Assembly: GCA_037446115.1 (NCBI GenBank)
Contig: JBBIJF010000013.1
Coordinates: 52,677 to 116,676, forward strand
Length of the DNA: 64,000 bases
Direction: 5' to 3'
Source: JANWXD01 sp037446115
Lineage (GTDB): Bacteria > Acidobacteriota > Terriglobia > Bryobacterales > Bryobacteraceae
Shown: one piece after another, positions 1 to 8,011 of the stretch
Position numbering within the stretch: position 1 is the first letter of the stretch
How the letters are laid out: every line of letters begins with the position of its first letter
The notes under the pieces: generated by a model
What the model was told of the DNA's origin: nothing
The model's input: the letters and a program-made list of their open reading frames with translations, nothing else
The model's database searches: none
Translations under genes and position numbers: made by a program

Positions 1-1683
1 CAGGGCGCGCTTCCCCGTGCCGTGGCGGAGGCGCTGGACCGCATCACCGTGAGCCAGGCCCGGCAGTTGTGCGGGTTTCTCCGGGCGTTTCTTGAGTACT
101 TCCACCGGCAGGAACAAGAGGGTCGCACGTTCGATTTCACGGACTGCGCGGTGGGGAATCTTTTGTTCGCCGGGTGTTACTTAAAAGAGGGTGAAGATTT
201 CAACAGGACCGTAGAAGCGTTTTGCCGGTTTTACGAGGTTCCGCCGGAGATGCTGCTGAACGTTACTCAGGGCGAGAATCTGTATCTGGTGGCAACCAAA
301 GAGGACGGCACGATTCTGCGGAGCGAAGCCGAGATTGTGGGCGCCCAAACCACCACGCGCATTGCGGAGCTGTTCCTGCTCGATGCAGAAACGTACCGGG
401 GCCGTGTGGAGAACGGGACGGAGGAACCCCCGGAAGGCTGGGCGGCATTTTTCGCGCAGCGGCACCGGATCCCCCGCATCAACCCACGGGCCCGGGAGGC
501 GCTGCTCAAGGCGGACGTGATCATCTACGGGCCCGGGACGCAGCACTCCTCGCTGTTTCCTTCCTACATGACCGAGGGCGTGGCCGAAGCGATTATGGCC
601 AACCGCGACGCCGACAAGATTTTCATCGGCAACATTCACCGGGACTACGACATCCAGCAGGAGGACGCCAACCAGCTGGCGCGCAAGTTCATGCACGCCA
701 TGAGCCGCAAAGGACAGCTGGCGGTCAACTGGAGCGACGTGGTGTCGCACTTTTTCCTCCAGGAGCCGGCAGGGGAGACGGACGCCGAGCCTGCCCGGTA
801 CATTCCGTTCGATCAGACGACGTTCCCCTTTCCGCTGGAGACGGTACGCCTGAAGGATTGGGAATCGGAGAGCGGCGGCCACGGCGGGGGCTTTGTGCTG
901 GATGAGCTGCGCCAGATTGTCCAGTCGCGGATTGACGTGCAACTCGAGCAGGTGCAGCACATGGTTTCGATCATCGTCCCGGTTCTCAACGAAGAGCGGA
1001 CGCTGGACGGAGTGCTCAAGTCGCTGACGGCCCTGGATTTTCAGCCTCTGGGCATGACCAAGGAGATTGTGGTGGTGGACGGGGGCTCCACCGACCGCAG
1101 TTACGAGATCGCGCGCTCCGTGCGGAGTGTGCGGGTCTTCCGGCTGGACCGGCCGCGGGGACGGGGCGCCGCCCTGCGCCTGGGAATCGAGAAAGCGCGG
1201 GGCAATGTAATTGTGTTCTTTCCCGGCGACGCCGAATACCGGCCGGAGGATCTGTACACGGTGGTCACGCCGCTGGTGCGCTCGAGGTTCCGCGCCGTAT
1301 TTGGCACCCGGGCCGTGAAGTGCACCAGCCTTTCCGAGCAGCTCAAAGGCATTTACCAGAACCGCCGGGGTCTGTATTTGACCAGTAAGTACGGAGGAAT
1401 GCTTCTCAGCGTAGTGACACTGCTGCTGTACAACCGGTACATCTCCGACGTACTGAGCAGCGTCAAGGCGTTTGATGCCGCCCTGCTGCGGTCGCTGTCT
1501 TTGGAGTCCAACGGGCGGGATCTGGAGACGGAGATCGTCGCGAAGCTGTCCCGCCGGCGGGAATACATGCTGGAGCTGCCGGTGGAGTATCGGCCGCGGA
1601 CCCGGGCGGCAGGCAAGAAGATCACGGTCAAAGACGGTCTGGCGGCACTGGGCGCCCTGCTGCGGTACCGTTTCGGCGACTGA
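1..1683 (+). CDS. CofD/YvcK-like domain fused to GT2 glycosyltransferase (5' partial)
   Basis: The reading frame is open from base 1, so the gene very likely begins upstream; an in-frame GTG lies at 22. Counting from that GTG, residues 1-300 resemble the CofD/YvcK family (2-phospho-L-lactate transferase fold). VGNLLFAG lies near 44-51 and a YvcK-type ADVIIYGPGTQHSSLFPS stretch near 164-181. The glycine-rich N-terminal part of that fold would lie outside the window. From about residue 314 a complete GT2 domain follows, with SIIVPVLNEE, DGGSTD near 353 and a GDAEY acidic motif near 402. GT2 enzymes transfer sugars from nucleotide or polyprenyl donors. The fusion is seen directly; its joint function is unknown. 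The next gene is a second GT2 enzyme 5 bases downstream, so the two are probably co-expressed. An ATG at 961 could in principle allow separate GT2 translation, but it has no clear ribosome site. Confidence 0.85.
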   Translation, partial: QGALPRAVAEALDRITVSQARQLCGFLRAFLEYFHRQEQEGRTFDFTDCAVGNLLFAGCYLKEGEDFNRTVEAFCRFYEVPPEMLLNVTQGENLYLVATKEDGTILRSEAEIVGAQTTTRIAELFLLDAETYRGRVENGTEEPPEGWAAFFAQRHRIPRINPRAREALLKADVIIYGPGTQHSSLFPSYMTEGVAEAIMANRDADKIFIGNIHRDYDIQQEDANQLARKFMHAMSRKGQLAVNWSDVVSHFFLQEPAGETDAEPARYIPFDQTTFPFPLETVRLKDWESESGGHGGGFVLDELRQIVQSRIDVQLEQVQHMVSIIVPVLNEERTLDGVLKSLTALDFQPLGMTKEIVVVDGGSTDRSYEIARSVRSVRVFRLDRPRGRGAALRLGIEKARGNVIVFFPGDAEYRPEDLYTVVTPLVRSRFRAVFGTRAVKCTSLSEQLKGIYQNRRGLYLTSKYGGMLLSVVTLLLYNRYISDVLSSVKAFDAALLRSLSLESNGRDLETEIVAKLSRRREYMLELPVEYRPRTRAAGKKITVKDGLAALGALLRYRFGD

Positions 1684-1688
1684 CGGGC

Positions 1689-2414
1689 ATGCCGGTACTG
1701 TCCATCGTGATCCCCGCCTATAACGAAGCAGCTTTTCTGGGGGCGCTGCTCGAGCGGATTCTGAAGGTACCGACCGAGGAGCTGGGGTTTCAGAAGGAGA
1801 TCATCGTGGTCAACGACGGATCCACGGACGATACCGAAGCGGTGGCCCGGGCTTTCTCCGGGGTCCGATGCTTCACGCAAGTGCCGAACCAGGGCAAAGG
1901 GAAGGCCGTCCAACGGGGCTTGCAGGAGGCCACGGGTGATTACGTCCTGATCCAGGACGCGGATCTGGAATACGATCCCGCGGATTACATGGGCATGCTG
2001 CGGGCGCTGCGCGAAGGCGCGGATGTGGTGTACGGAAGCCGTTTTCTCGGGCAGAGGCGGCAACAGCGGCGCCTGACCCTGTTCCCGGGCAGGCACCCGC
2101 GGCAAGGGCTCGGCCCCTGGCTGGCGGGCGTGGTGCTCTCCTTCTGGACGTGGCTGCTGTTCGGCCGCTGGATTACCGACACGCTGACCGCCTACAAGCT
2201 CTATCCGGCCCCCGTGGTGAAGCGGCTTCGCCTCCGCACGCGCGGCTTCGAGACGGATCACGAGATCACGGCGAAGCTGCTGCGGATGGGACAGCGGATT
2301 GCGGAGGTTCCCATCGCGTATTTTCCGCGTTCTCGCGAGGAAGGAAAGAAGATCCGGGCGTCGGACGGCCTGGTGGCTGTGTGGACGCTGCTCAGATTTC
2401 GCTTTGTGGACTAA
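1689..2414 (+). CDS. GT2 family glycosyltransferase (dolichol-phosphate-mannose synthase-like)
   Basis: A 241-residue cytoplasmic GT-A enzyme. It starts SIVIPAYNEA, has NDGSTDD near residues 42-48 for nucleotide-sugar binding and QDADLEYDP near 89-97, whose aspartates would hold the metal. Length and motifs fit the polyprenyl-phosphate mannose/glucose synthase type, which charges a lipid carrier used by membrane glycosyltransferases. That fits its neighbours: a GT2 domain immediately upstream and a polytopic membrane protein overlapping its 3' end. There is no C-terminal membrane segment, so it would act at the membrane surface. The actual sugar cannot be read from sequence. Confidence 0.88.
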   Translation: MPVLSIVIPAYNEAAFLGALLERILKVPTEELGFQKEIIVVNDGSTDDTEAVARAFSGVRCFTQVPNQGKGKAVQRGLQEATGDYVLIQDADLEYDPADYMGMLRALREGADVVYGSRFLGQRRQQRRLTLFPGRHPRQGLGPWLAGVVLSFWTWLLFGRWITDTLTAYKLYPAPVVKRLRLRTRGFETDHEITAKLLRMGQRIAEVPIAYFPRSREEGKKIRASDGLVAVWTLLRFRFVD

Positions 2415-3855
2415 GCTCAGCCGCAACGATCTTGCCGCCGTGACGCTCCTGGTGGTGCTCACCGGGGCTCTGTACGGGATGACGCTCCGGCAAGGGCACG
2501 ACTGGGGCGGAGATTTCAGTGTGTACATCATGCACGCGCGGAATATCGCCGAGGGACGGCCGTATCTCGAATCCAGCTATGTGGTCACGCCGGAATCGGC
2601 GGTTCACCATCCGCCGACTTATCCTCCTGTGTTCCCGCTTCTGCTGGCGCCGTTTTATGCATGGTACGGTTTGAACTACGTTGTGCTCAAATCCGTGGTG
2701 CAGGCGTGCTTCGCGCTGTCACTCGCATTTTATTATCTTCTCGGGCGGATGCGCGGAGGCCGGGTCTGGGAGTCGGCGGTCGTTGCGGCGGCGTTCGGGT
2801 TGAGCGGCCTCGTATTGTCGTTGAAAGAATCCGTGATTTCCGAAGGAACTTATGCTTTGTTCTCGAGCGCTTCATTGTGTGCGGCGCTGCTGATATACGC
2901 AAAAGGCTGGGATCGCAGCCGGCCGGTGGCGGCGGGGGCGTTGCTTGCCTCCCTGTTCCTGCTGTCGTACGGCACAAGAGCCGCGGGGCTGGCGCTGCCG
3001 GCAGGATTCTGGATTCACGAGGCTCTCTCCATCCGAAGGGTGCGGCTGTTCTCCGTGACCGTCTCCGGGGTTTTCCTGGCGGGCACGTTCCTTTCTGCCG
3101 CCACGGTCTACGACTTCCGCAGCTACGGGAATCAGTTCGCATCCGACTGGGCAGAGTACTGGCGAAACGCGGTCTACTATCTGCGTTCGCCTGCGTCGTT
3201 GTGGAGCGGGGCGCCCGAGTGGCTGCGGTACCCACTGGCGGGGGGCGGTCTGTTGCTGGCCGGAACGGAAATAGTCCGCAGGAGCCTGAAGGGACCCTCC
3301 ATCCTGGAGTGGTATTCGTGGGTGAGCATTGCGATGGTGCTCGTGTACACGTCGGGACGTTCGCCGCGCTATCTTGCCGGCTTCCTGCCGCTGTTTGTGC
3401 TCTACATGATGGAGGGGGCAAGATACTGGTCAGAGCGGGTGGGCAGCTTCGAGCGGTTGCGGTTTCGCACCGTGCTGGCGGCGGCGCTGGCTGCCGGTAT
3501 CGCTTTCAATCTGGCGGCGCTCGAACGCGGCCCCATCCGCGAGGGCGTCGAGCAGCCCACTTTCGCCGCGCTGTGCCAGTTTTTGAAATCGGACATGACG
3601 GAAAAGGATGTGGTCGTCTCCTGGAACCCGCGGGTGCTGGCCTTATATACCGGAAGGCGCTCGGCCGAGTATCCGAAGACGAGCTCCCGGGAGGAATTTT
3701 CTCGCGGCCTGGAGCGAGTGGGGGCGACCCACCTGGTTTTCTACAAGCATTACGAGGAGGACATGTTCTGGCTGCGGCCGTTTTTTGAAAACGATACGGG
3801 TGCAGCCCGGGTGGTTTACGAGAATCCCGATTTTCGCGTGTATCGGCTGCGGTGA
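2404..3855 (+). CDS. Polytopic membrane glycosyltransferase-like protein (GT39/ArnT type)
   Basis: About 483 residues with roughly ten hydrophobic segments. The first periplasmic loop contains an acidic stretch (HDWGGDFSVY), the position where GT-C enzymes of the PMT/ArnT type carry catalytic aspartates, and a soluble C-terminal tail of about 100 residues follows. Such enzymes use lipid-linked sugars, consistent with the GT2 lipid-charging enzyme just upstream. The frame is open further upstream but there it only overlaps the GT2 gene. I place the start at TTG 2404, overlapping the previous gene by 11 bases; GTG 2440 is the alternative. Its stop overlaps the next start as GTGA. Family assignment is moderate because the sequence is divergent. 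Confidence 0.7.
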   Translation: MWTKLSRNDLAAVTLLVVLTGALYGMTLRQGHDWGGDFSVYIMHARNIAEGRPYLESSYVVTPESAVHHPPTYPPVFPLLLAPFYAWYGLNYVVLKSVVQACFALSLAFYYLLGRMRGGRVWESAVVAAAFGLSGLVLSLKESVISEGTYALFSSASLCAALLIYAKGWDRSRPVAAGALLASLFLLSYGTRAAGLALPAGFWIHEALSIRRVRLFSVTVSGVFLAGTFLSAATVYDFRSYGNQFASDWAEYWRNAVYYLRSPASLWSGAPEWLRYPLAGGGLLLAGTEIVRRSLKGPSILEWYSWVSIAMVLVYTSGRSPRYLAGFLPLFVLYMMEGARYWSERVGSFERLRFRTVLAAALAAGIAFNLAALERGPIREGVEQPTFAALCQFLKSDMTEKDVVVSWNPRVLALYTGRRSAEYPKTSSREEFSRGLERVGATHLVFYKHYEEDMFWLRPFFENDTGAARVVYENPDFRVYRLR

Positions 3856-5072
3856 CGATTGCGGAAGCTTGTTGCGCGGGGAGTACGGCGGTGCCGGAGC
3901 CGCTCCGGGTGGCGGTGGTGTTCGAAGGCGACCGGGTGACGGGGCCGGCCAAGAATCTGCTGCGTTTCGCCCGAAGCGCGCAGCGGCAGGCGGCGGGGCT
4001 GCCTCGCCTGGAGATCCGCTTGATGACGTACCAGCGCGGAAGGCGGGAGCAGGAGTCTGCCCTGGCGGCGGAGGCGCGGCGCGCCGGAATTGACGTACGC
4101 ATCATCCGGGAACGGGGCAGGTTCGACCCTGGCGTGTTGCCGCAGATCCGGCGCTACGTCGAAGAATGGCGCCCGCACGTGGTCCAGACGCACCAGGTGA
4201 AGTCGCATTTCCTGATGCGACTGTCGGGACTGTGGAGGAGCCGTCTCTGGCTGGCATTTCACCACGGCTACACGAGCGAGGATTTGAAGATGCGGCTGTA
4301 CAATCAGCTGGACCGCTGGTCACTCCCGCTGGCCGATCGCGTCGTGACCGTTTGCAACGCCTTCGCGCGGCAGCTGGAGAAGCGAGGGGTGGCGCGCGAA
4401 CGGATCTGTGTGCGGCACAACGCCGTCACGTTTCCGGAACCTTGCGATCCGGAGAAAGCGGAATCGCTCAAGAGGACGCTGGTCTCCGAGGAAGGAGTTC
4501 CCGTCCTGCTCACCGTCGGCAGGCTGTCGCCCGAGAAGGGGCACAGGGATCTCATCGAGGCCGTGCGCGAGTTGCGACGCCTCGAACCCGGTCTGGCCTT
4601 CTGCCTGGTCGTGCTCGGAGAAGGAAAGGAACGACCGCGCATCGAAGCATTGTGCAGGCGATACGGCCTGGAGCGCGAGGTGAAGCTGGTGGGCCACCAA
4701 GACGATGTGGCGCCCTACTATGCCATGGCAGACGTGGTGGTGATTCCCTCGCATTCGGAAGGCTCACCCAACGTGCTGCTGGAGGCGATGGCGTCGGGCG
4801 TGCCCGTGGTGGCCACGCGCGTCGGGGGCATTCCCGAAATCGTGGCGGAGGGAGAGACGGGGCTGCTGGTGCCGCCCCACAATCCGCGTGCCCTCGCGGA
4901 GGCGCTGGTGCGGCTGCTGCATACTCCGGAAGAAAGACGGCGTCTGGCGGAGGCGGCACGCCGCGTGGTGGCTTCGGAATACACTCCGGAGGCGTATGAG
5001 CGCTCGCTCCGCCGGGTCTACCGGCGCCTGTGGGAGGAGTGTTCGAGCCGGGTGGCGGGGGTCGGAAGCTAG
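3852..5072 (+). CDS. GT4 family glycosyltransferase
   Basis: A 406-residue GT-B enzyme. The N-terminal acceptor domain opens with a glycine-bearing loop (GDRVTGPAKNLL). The C-terminal donor domain has TVGRLSPEKG near residue 216 and the EX7E-type motif EGSPNVLLEAMASG near 303-316, whose glutamates bind the nucleotide-sugar. GTG 3852 overlaps the stop of the membrane glycosyltransferase gene by four bases, supporting this start and translational coupling. Likely a cytoplasmic step in building the glycan served by this cluster. Its stop interlocks with the stop of the convergent GT4 gene in a GCTAGC palindrome. Confidence 0.9.
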   Translation: MTIAEACCAGSTAVPEPLRVAVVFEGDRVTGPAKNLLRFARSAQRQAAGLPRLEIRLMTYQRGRREQESALAAEARRAGIDVRIIRERGRFDPGVLPQIRRYVEEWRPHVVQTHQVKSHFLMRLSGLWRSRLWLAFHHGYTSEDLKMRLYNQLDRWSLPLADRVVTVCNAFARQLEKRGVARERICVRHNAVTFPEPCDPEKAESLKRTLVSEEGVPVLLTVGRLSPEKGHRDLIEAVRELRRLEPGLAFCLVVLGEGKERPRIEALCRRYGLEREVKLVGHQDDVAPYYAMADVVVIPSHSEGSPNVLLEAMASGVPVVATRVGGIPEIVAEGETGLLVPPHNPRALAEALVRLLHTPEERRRLAEAARRVVASEYTPEAYERSLRRVYRRLWEECSSRVAGVGS

Positions 5073-6367
5073 CGGCGCCGCTCCGGGCGCGTCACCTCCC
5101 GGGCTCGGGGGCGGGCGGCCAAGGCTCCGTAGAGCTCCCGCATCGGCGCACAGACCACCGACCAGTCGTACTCGCGCCGGGCCAAGTCGCGCCCGGATTC
5201 GGCCAGGCGGCGCCAGAGTTCGGCGTCGTCAAGGAGCCGGACAATGCCATCGCGAAATTCCCGGGGGGATTCTGCGAGCAGAAAGTGCTCCCCCGGCCGG
5301 ACGCGGAGTCCTTCCGCGCCGACTGCGGTGGACACGACCGGAACGCCGGCCGCCATGCTCTCCAGGATCTTCAGGCGCGTTCCTGCGCCGGTACGCAGCG
5401 GGACGACCTGGAGCAACGCTTCCCGGTAAAAGGGCCGCACATCCGCCACGGTCCCCGTAACCTGGACCCTGGAGCCGTCGGCGAGGGCGCGGACGGCGGC
5501 CGCCGGCGAGCGGCCGACGAAGGTGAGGACTAACCCGGAGCGCCCGCCTAGGAGGGGCCAGACCTCGCGCGTGAACCACACGGCGGCGTCCACGTTGGCG
5601 CGGTAATCCATGGCGCCCACGAACAGGATCCGGAACCGCGGGGGCTCCGGCCCGTCGGGATCCCGAAAGAAGGCTGCGTCCACGCCGTTCTCCACGACGC
5701 AGACGTTGGCTTGCGGATCCATTTCCAGCAGCGCACGCCGGTCGGCGTCGCGGACGACAAGATGGGCGTCGGCGCTTTGCAGGAAGATCCGCTCCGCCGC
5801 GCGGAGCTTGGGCACCGTCTGAGCGGCGTAAAACCGCTGCGCGAGCGCGCGTTCATGAAGGCAGTAGCGATGGAGGAGTTCGGACTCCAGTTCGTGCCAG
5901 TCCGCCACGATTGCACGGGGCCGGTCGGGCCGGGACTGAAACAGTTCCAAGTACGTGCCCATGTGGACTCCCTCGACGTGCAGGAACTCAAACCGGTACT
6001 GCGAAAGAACCTGCCGGACGGCTCTGCGCATGAGCGCGGAGGTGTAGTTCAACAACGTGATCGGAGTCCGGCCGAGCAATCCTCGGACGAGCTTGGGGAG
6101 GGTATAGGTGCGCGGCCGCGGGATGCGCCACAGCTCCATGGGTTCGATCAGCCCCGGGAGAGTAGTGCGTTCGATGGGACCGCCGGGTTGGCGGCGAAAG
6201 CACAGGTAAACGATTCGGAACAGGCTGCTGAGTTGCCGGGCGAGGTGGTAGCTGCGCAGCTCGCCGCCGCTTGTCGGGCCCAGCACATCGTAAGGCCCGA
6301 GAATCAGGAGCTGGGGTCTCGATGCGGCGGTCGCTTCGGGGCTCCGGAATTCTCCGCGATGGGTCAT
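5069..6367 (-). CDS. GT4 family glycosyltransferase
   Basis: A 432-residue GT-B glycosyltransferase on the minus strand. After a short tail it begins PQLLILGPYDVLGPTSGGE, a typical GT4 N-terminal strand plus glycine loop, and the donor domain ends with GAGTRLKILESMAAGVPVVST. It belongs to a different GT4 branch from the adjacent enzyme, since the two share little sequence. ATG 6367 is the first start; its CATG is shared with an opposing ATG at 6366, but I regard the latter as unused. It is convergent with the neighbouring GT4 gene, so it forms a separate transcript inside the glycan cluster. Confidence 0.88.
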   Translation of the reverse strand: MTHRGEFRSPEATAASRPQLLILGPYDVLGPTSGGELRSYHLARQLSSLFRIVYLCFRRQPGGPIERTTLPGLIEPMELWRIPRPRTYTLPKLVRGLLGRTPITLLNYTSALMRRAVRQVLSQYRFEFLHVEGVHMGTYLELFQSRPDRPRAIVADWHELESELLHRYCLHERALAQRFYAAQTVPKLRAAERIFLQSADAHLVVRDADRRALLEMDPQANVCVVENGVDAAFFRDPDGPEPPRFRILFVGAMDYRANVDAAVWFTREVWPLLGGRSGLVLTFVGRSPAAAVRALADGSRVQVTGTVADVRPFYREALLQVVPLRTGAGTRLKILESMAAGVPVVSTAVGAEGLRVRPGEHFLLAESPREFRDGIVRLLDDAELWRRLAESGRDLARREYDWSVVCAPMRELYGALAARPRAREVTRPERRR

Positions 6368-6431
6368 GCCGGTTCGGTCAGAACCCCAGTCAGGACCTGG
6401 CTGGTTCCCATACGCTGCGGGTACGGTTTGC

Positions 6432-6437
6432 TACACT
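6432..6437 (+). promoter_or_regulatory. -10-like hexamer of a predicted leaderless promoter
   Basis: TGCTACACT gives an extended -10 element (TGn plus TACACT). Only 6 bases separate the hexamer from TTG 6444, so transcription would begin at or beside the start codon. No convincing -35 is visible. Confidence 0.4.
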
Positions 6438-6443
6438 GGCAGT

Positions 6444-8003
6444 TTGTCGCGGAGCAAAGCCAGCGCCGCGTGGCTGCTCGCTCTGGCGGGCGCCGCAGCC
6501 GCGGTGTTGTTCTTGTTTGCCAGGGTCTCGCCTTCGCATCCCTTTGCTTACGACGAAGCCGATTACATGTATGCGGCGACGCGCGGCATCGGGAACAATT
6601 ACTGGGACCGCCCTTCGATCTCCTTTGTCGAGTTTGTCTCCAAGGGGCTGGAACTGGCGCGCAATCCCGGGCTGCGGGGCAACTTTTCCCAATACATCCG
6701 CTCGACGGGTGATATTACGTTTTACCGGCACTTCCACGGCCCATTGTACTCGCAGTGGGTCGGGGTTTGGCACGCCCTCGGGGTGCGAACCGAGGCCGGC
6801 TACCGCAGAACGGGGCTGGTGCTTCACCTGCTGACGGCGGTGGTGATCTACTTCGGCTATCGCGCCGTATTTCCGTCGCTGCCGGCTGCGGGCGCCTTTG
6901 TGGCTGCGGCGGCTTTTCTGACGAACCGCACCGCGCTGGTGACATCCCTGGCCATCACCCAGCACACGCTGTTTATTTTTCTTACCGTCGTGACCCTGTT
7001 TCTGACGGCGCGGTTTTGCCGTGAGCTGGCGCCGCGCTACTGGTACGGCGCGATGGCCTCTCTGGCCCTGGCATTTGCCACGGTGGAGACGAGCGTGCTG
7101 GTGCTGGCCGCGCTGGCCCTCACGCTGGCCGTGCTGGGTGCACGCCTCAGGGCACAGTGGCCGCCAAGGGAGCTGGTGCGGCTGCTGCTCAAGGGCGTCG
7201 CAGTGTTTGTAGCGGTGCTCGTTGCGGTATGGCCGGCGAGTCTGCTGAAGCTGAGTCTTCTCAAAGGCTACCTGTATCTGGCCTACATGACGCTGCGGCG
7301 GAAGACGTTCGTTCCCACGGGGCCGGAGGAGCTGTGGGCAGCCAAGCTGCGGACTGCCCCGCTCGAGTTCGTGCTGCCGGCACTGGCGGTGGCGGTCACG
7401 CTGCTCTTCTGGCGCAAACTTTCCCACCGGCGCGAACTGGCGCCGTTTCTGGTGTACGCCGGGATGTTTCTCGTGACCACCCTCGTGATCACCCTTTCGT
7501 ACACGCACTATCACGGATCGCTGATGGCGGCACTGGCGGTTCTCACCGGCGCCTGGTTCGGGGAGCTGTGGCGCCGCCGGGGAACACTGGTCAGGGTAAC
7601 GGCGCTCGGGCTGGTTCTGGCCGTTTTGGGAGGCATGGCGCACGGCTATTATCTGGAAGCGCGCGCCCTTGAGATGCAACCGCCCGCGAGCAAACAAGTG
7701 CTGGAGTATCTGGGGTCGCAGCCCGGGAATCTGCAAGAAGTCTGGTTGATACCGTTCACGCTGGTGCCGATCCTGCACTTTTACCATTCCGAAACCCGTT
7801 TCGTCGGATATGACACGGACCGTGCACCGGAGGAGTTGGCGGCGGAGGTCATGCGAGAAGAATCTTCCGCACAAATTTTGTGTGAAGTCCGCCAATGTGC
7901 GGCGCTGGAGGCGGCGCTGGGGAAATACGGACAGGTAAGGCGGATCAGAATCGCGCGGGGTTGGGACGGAGAAATTCACTTGCTGCGGCTGGAGCGGCGC
8001 TGA
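6444..8003 (+). CDS. Polytopic membrane glycosyltransferase-like protein (PMT/GT39 superfamily)
   Basis: About 519 residues with an N-terminal membrane helix, then a loop with FAYDEADYMYAATRG. The adjacent D/E residues in the first periplasmic loop are the hallmark of PMT-type GT-C enzymes. Nine or more hydrophobic helices follow, with a short soluble C-terminal domain. I chose TTG 6444 because the hydrophobic helix starts directly after it and a -10-like element sits 6 bases upstream. An ATG at 6366 would add 26 residues of non-characteristic sequence and overlap the divergent GT4 start. It is the second enzyme of this type in the cluster and probably adds sugars from polyprenyl-phosphate donors outside the membrane. 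The substrate is unknown. Confidence 0.72.
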   Translation: MSRSKASAAWLLALAGAAAAVLFLFARVSPSHPFAYDEADYMYAATRGIGNNYWDRPSISFVEFVSKGLELARNPGLRGNFSQYIRSTGDITFYRHFHGPLYSQWVGVWHALGVRTEAGYRRTGLVLHLLTAVVIYFGYRAVFPSLPAAGAFVAAAAFLTNRTALVTSLAITQHTLFIFLTVVTLFLTARFCRELAPRYWYGAMASLALAFATVETSVLVLAALALTLAVLGARLRAQWPPRELVRLLLKGVAVFVAVLVAVWPASLLKLSLLKGYLYLAYMTLRRKTFVPTGPEELWAAKLRTAPLEFVLPALAVAVTLLFWRKLSHRRELAPFLVYAGMFLVTTLVITLSYTHYHGSLMAALAVLTGAWFGELWRRRGTLVRVTALGLVLAVLGGMAHGYYLEARALEMQPPASKQVLEYLGSQPGNLQEVWLIPFTLVPILHFYHSETRFVGYDTDRAPEELAAEVMREESSAQILCEVRQCAALEAALGKYGQVRRIRIARGWDGEIHLLRLERR

Positions 8004-8011
8004 AGCCGGCG

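Noticed and set aside
181..960. Long minus-strand frame opposite the first gene (and similar long antisense frames at 6390-8063, 26354-28045, 31428-33164 and 20240-21712)
   Set aside because: High GC content leaves few stop codons on the antisense strand. These frames lack coherent domains or ribosome sites, and the opposing frames carry clear family motifs.
6366..6443. Annotated-looking ATG start of the membrane protein at 6366
   Set aside because: The extra 26 residues show no characteristic content, they overlap the divergent gene's start, and a promoter-like element sits inside them.
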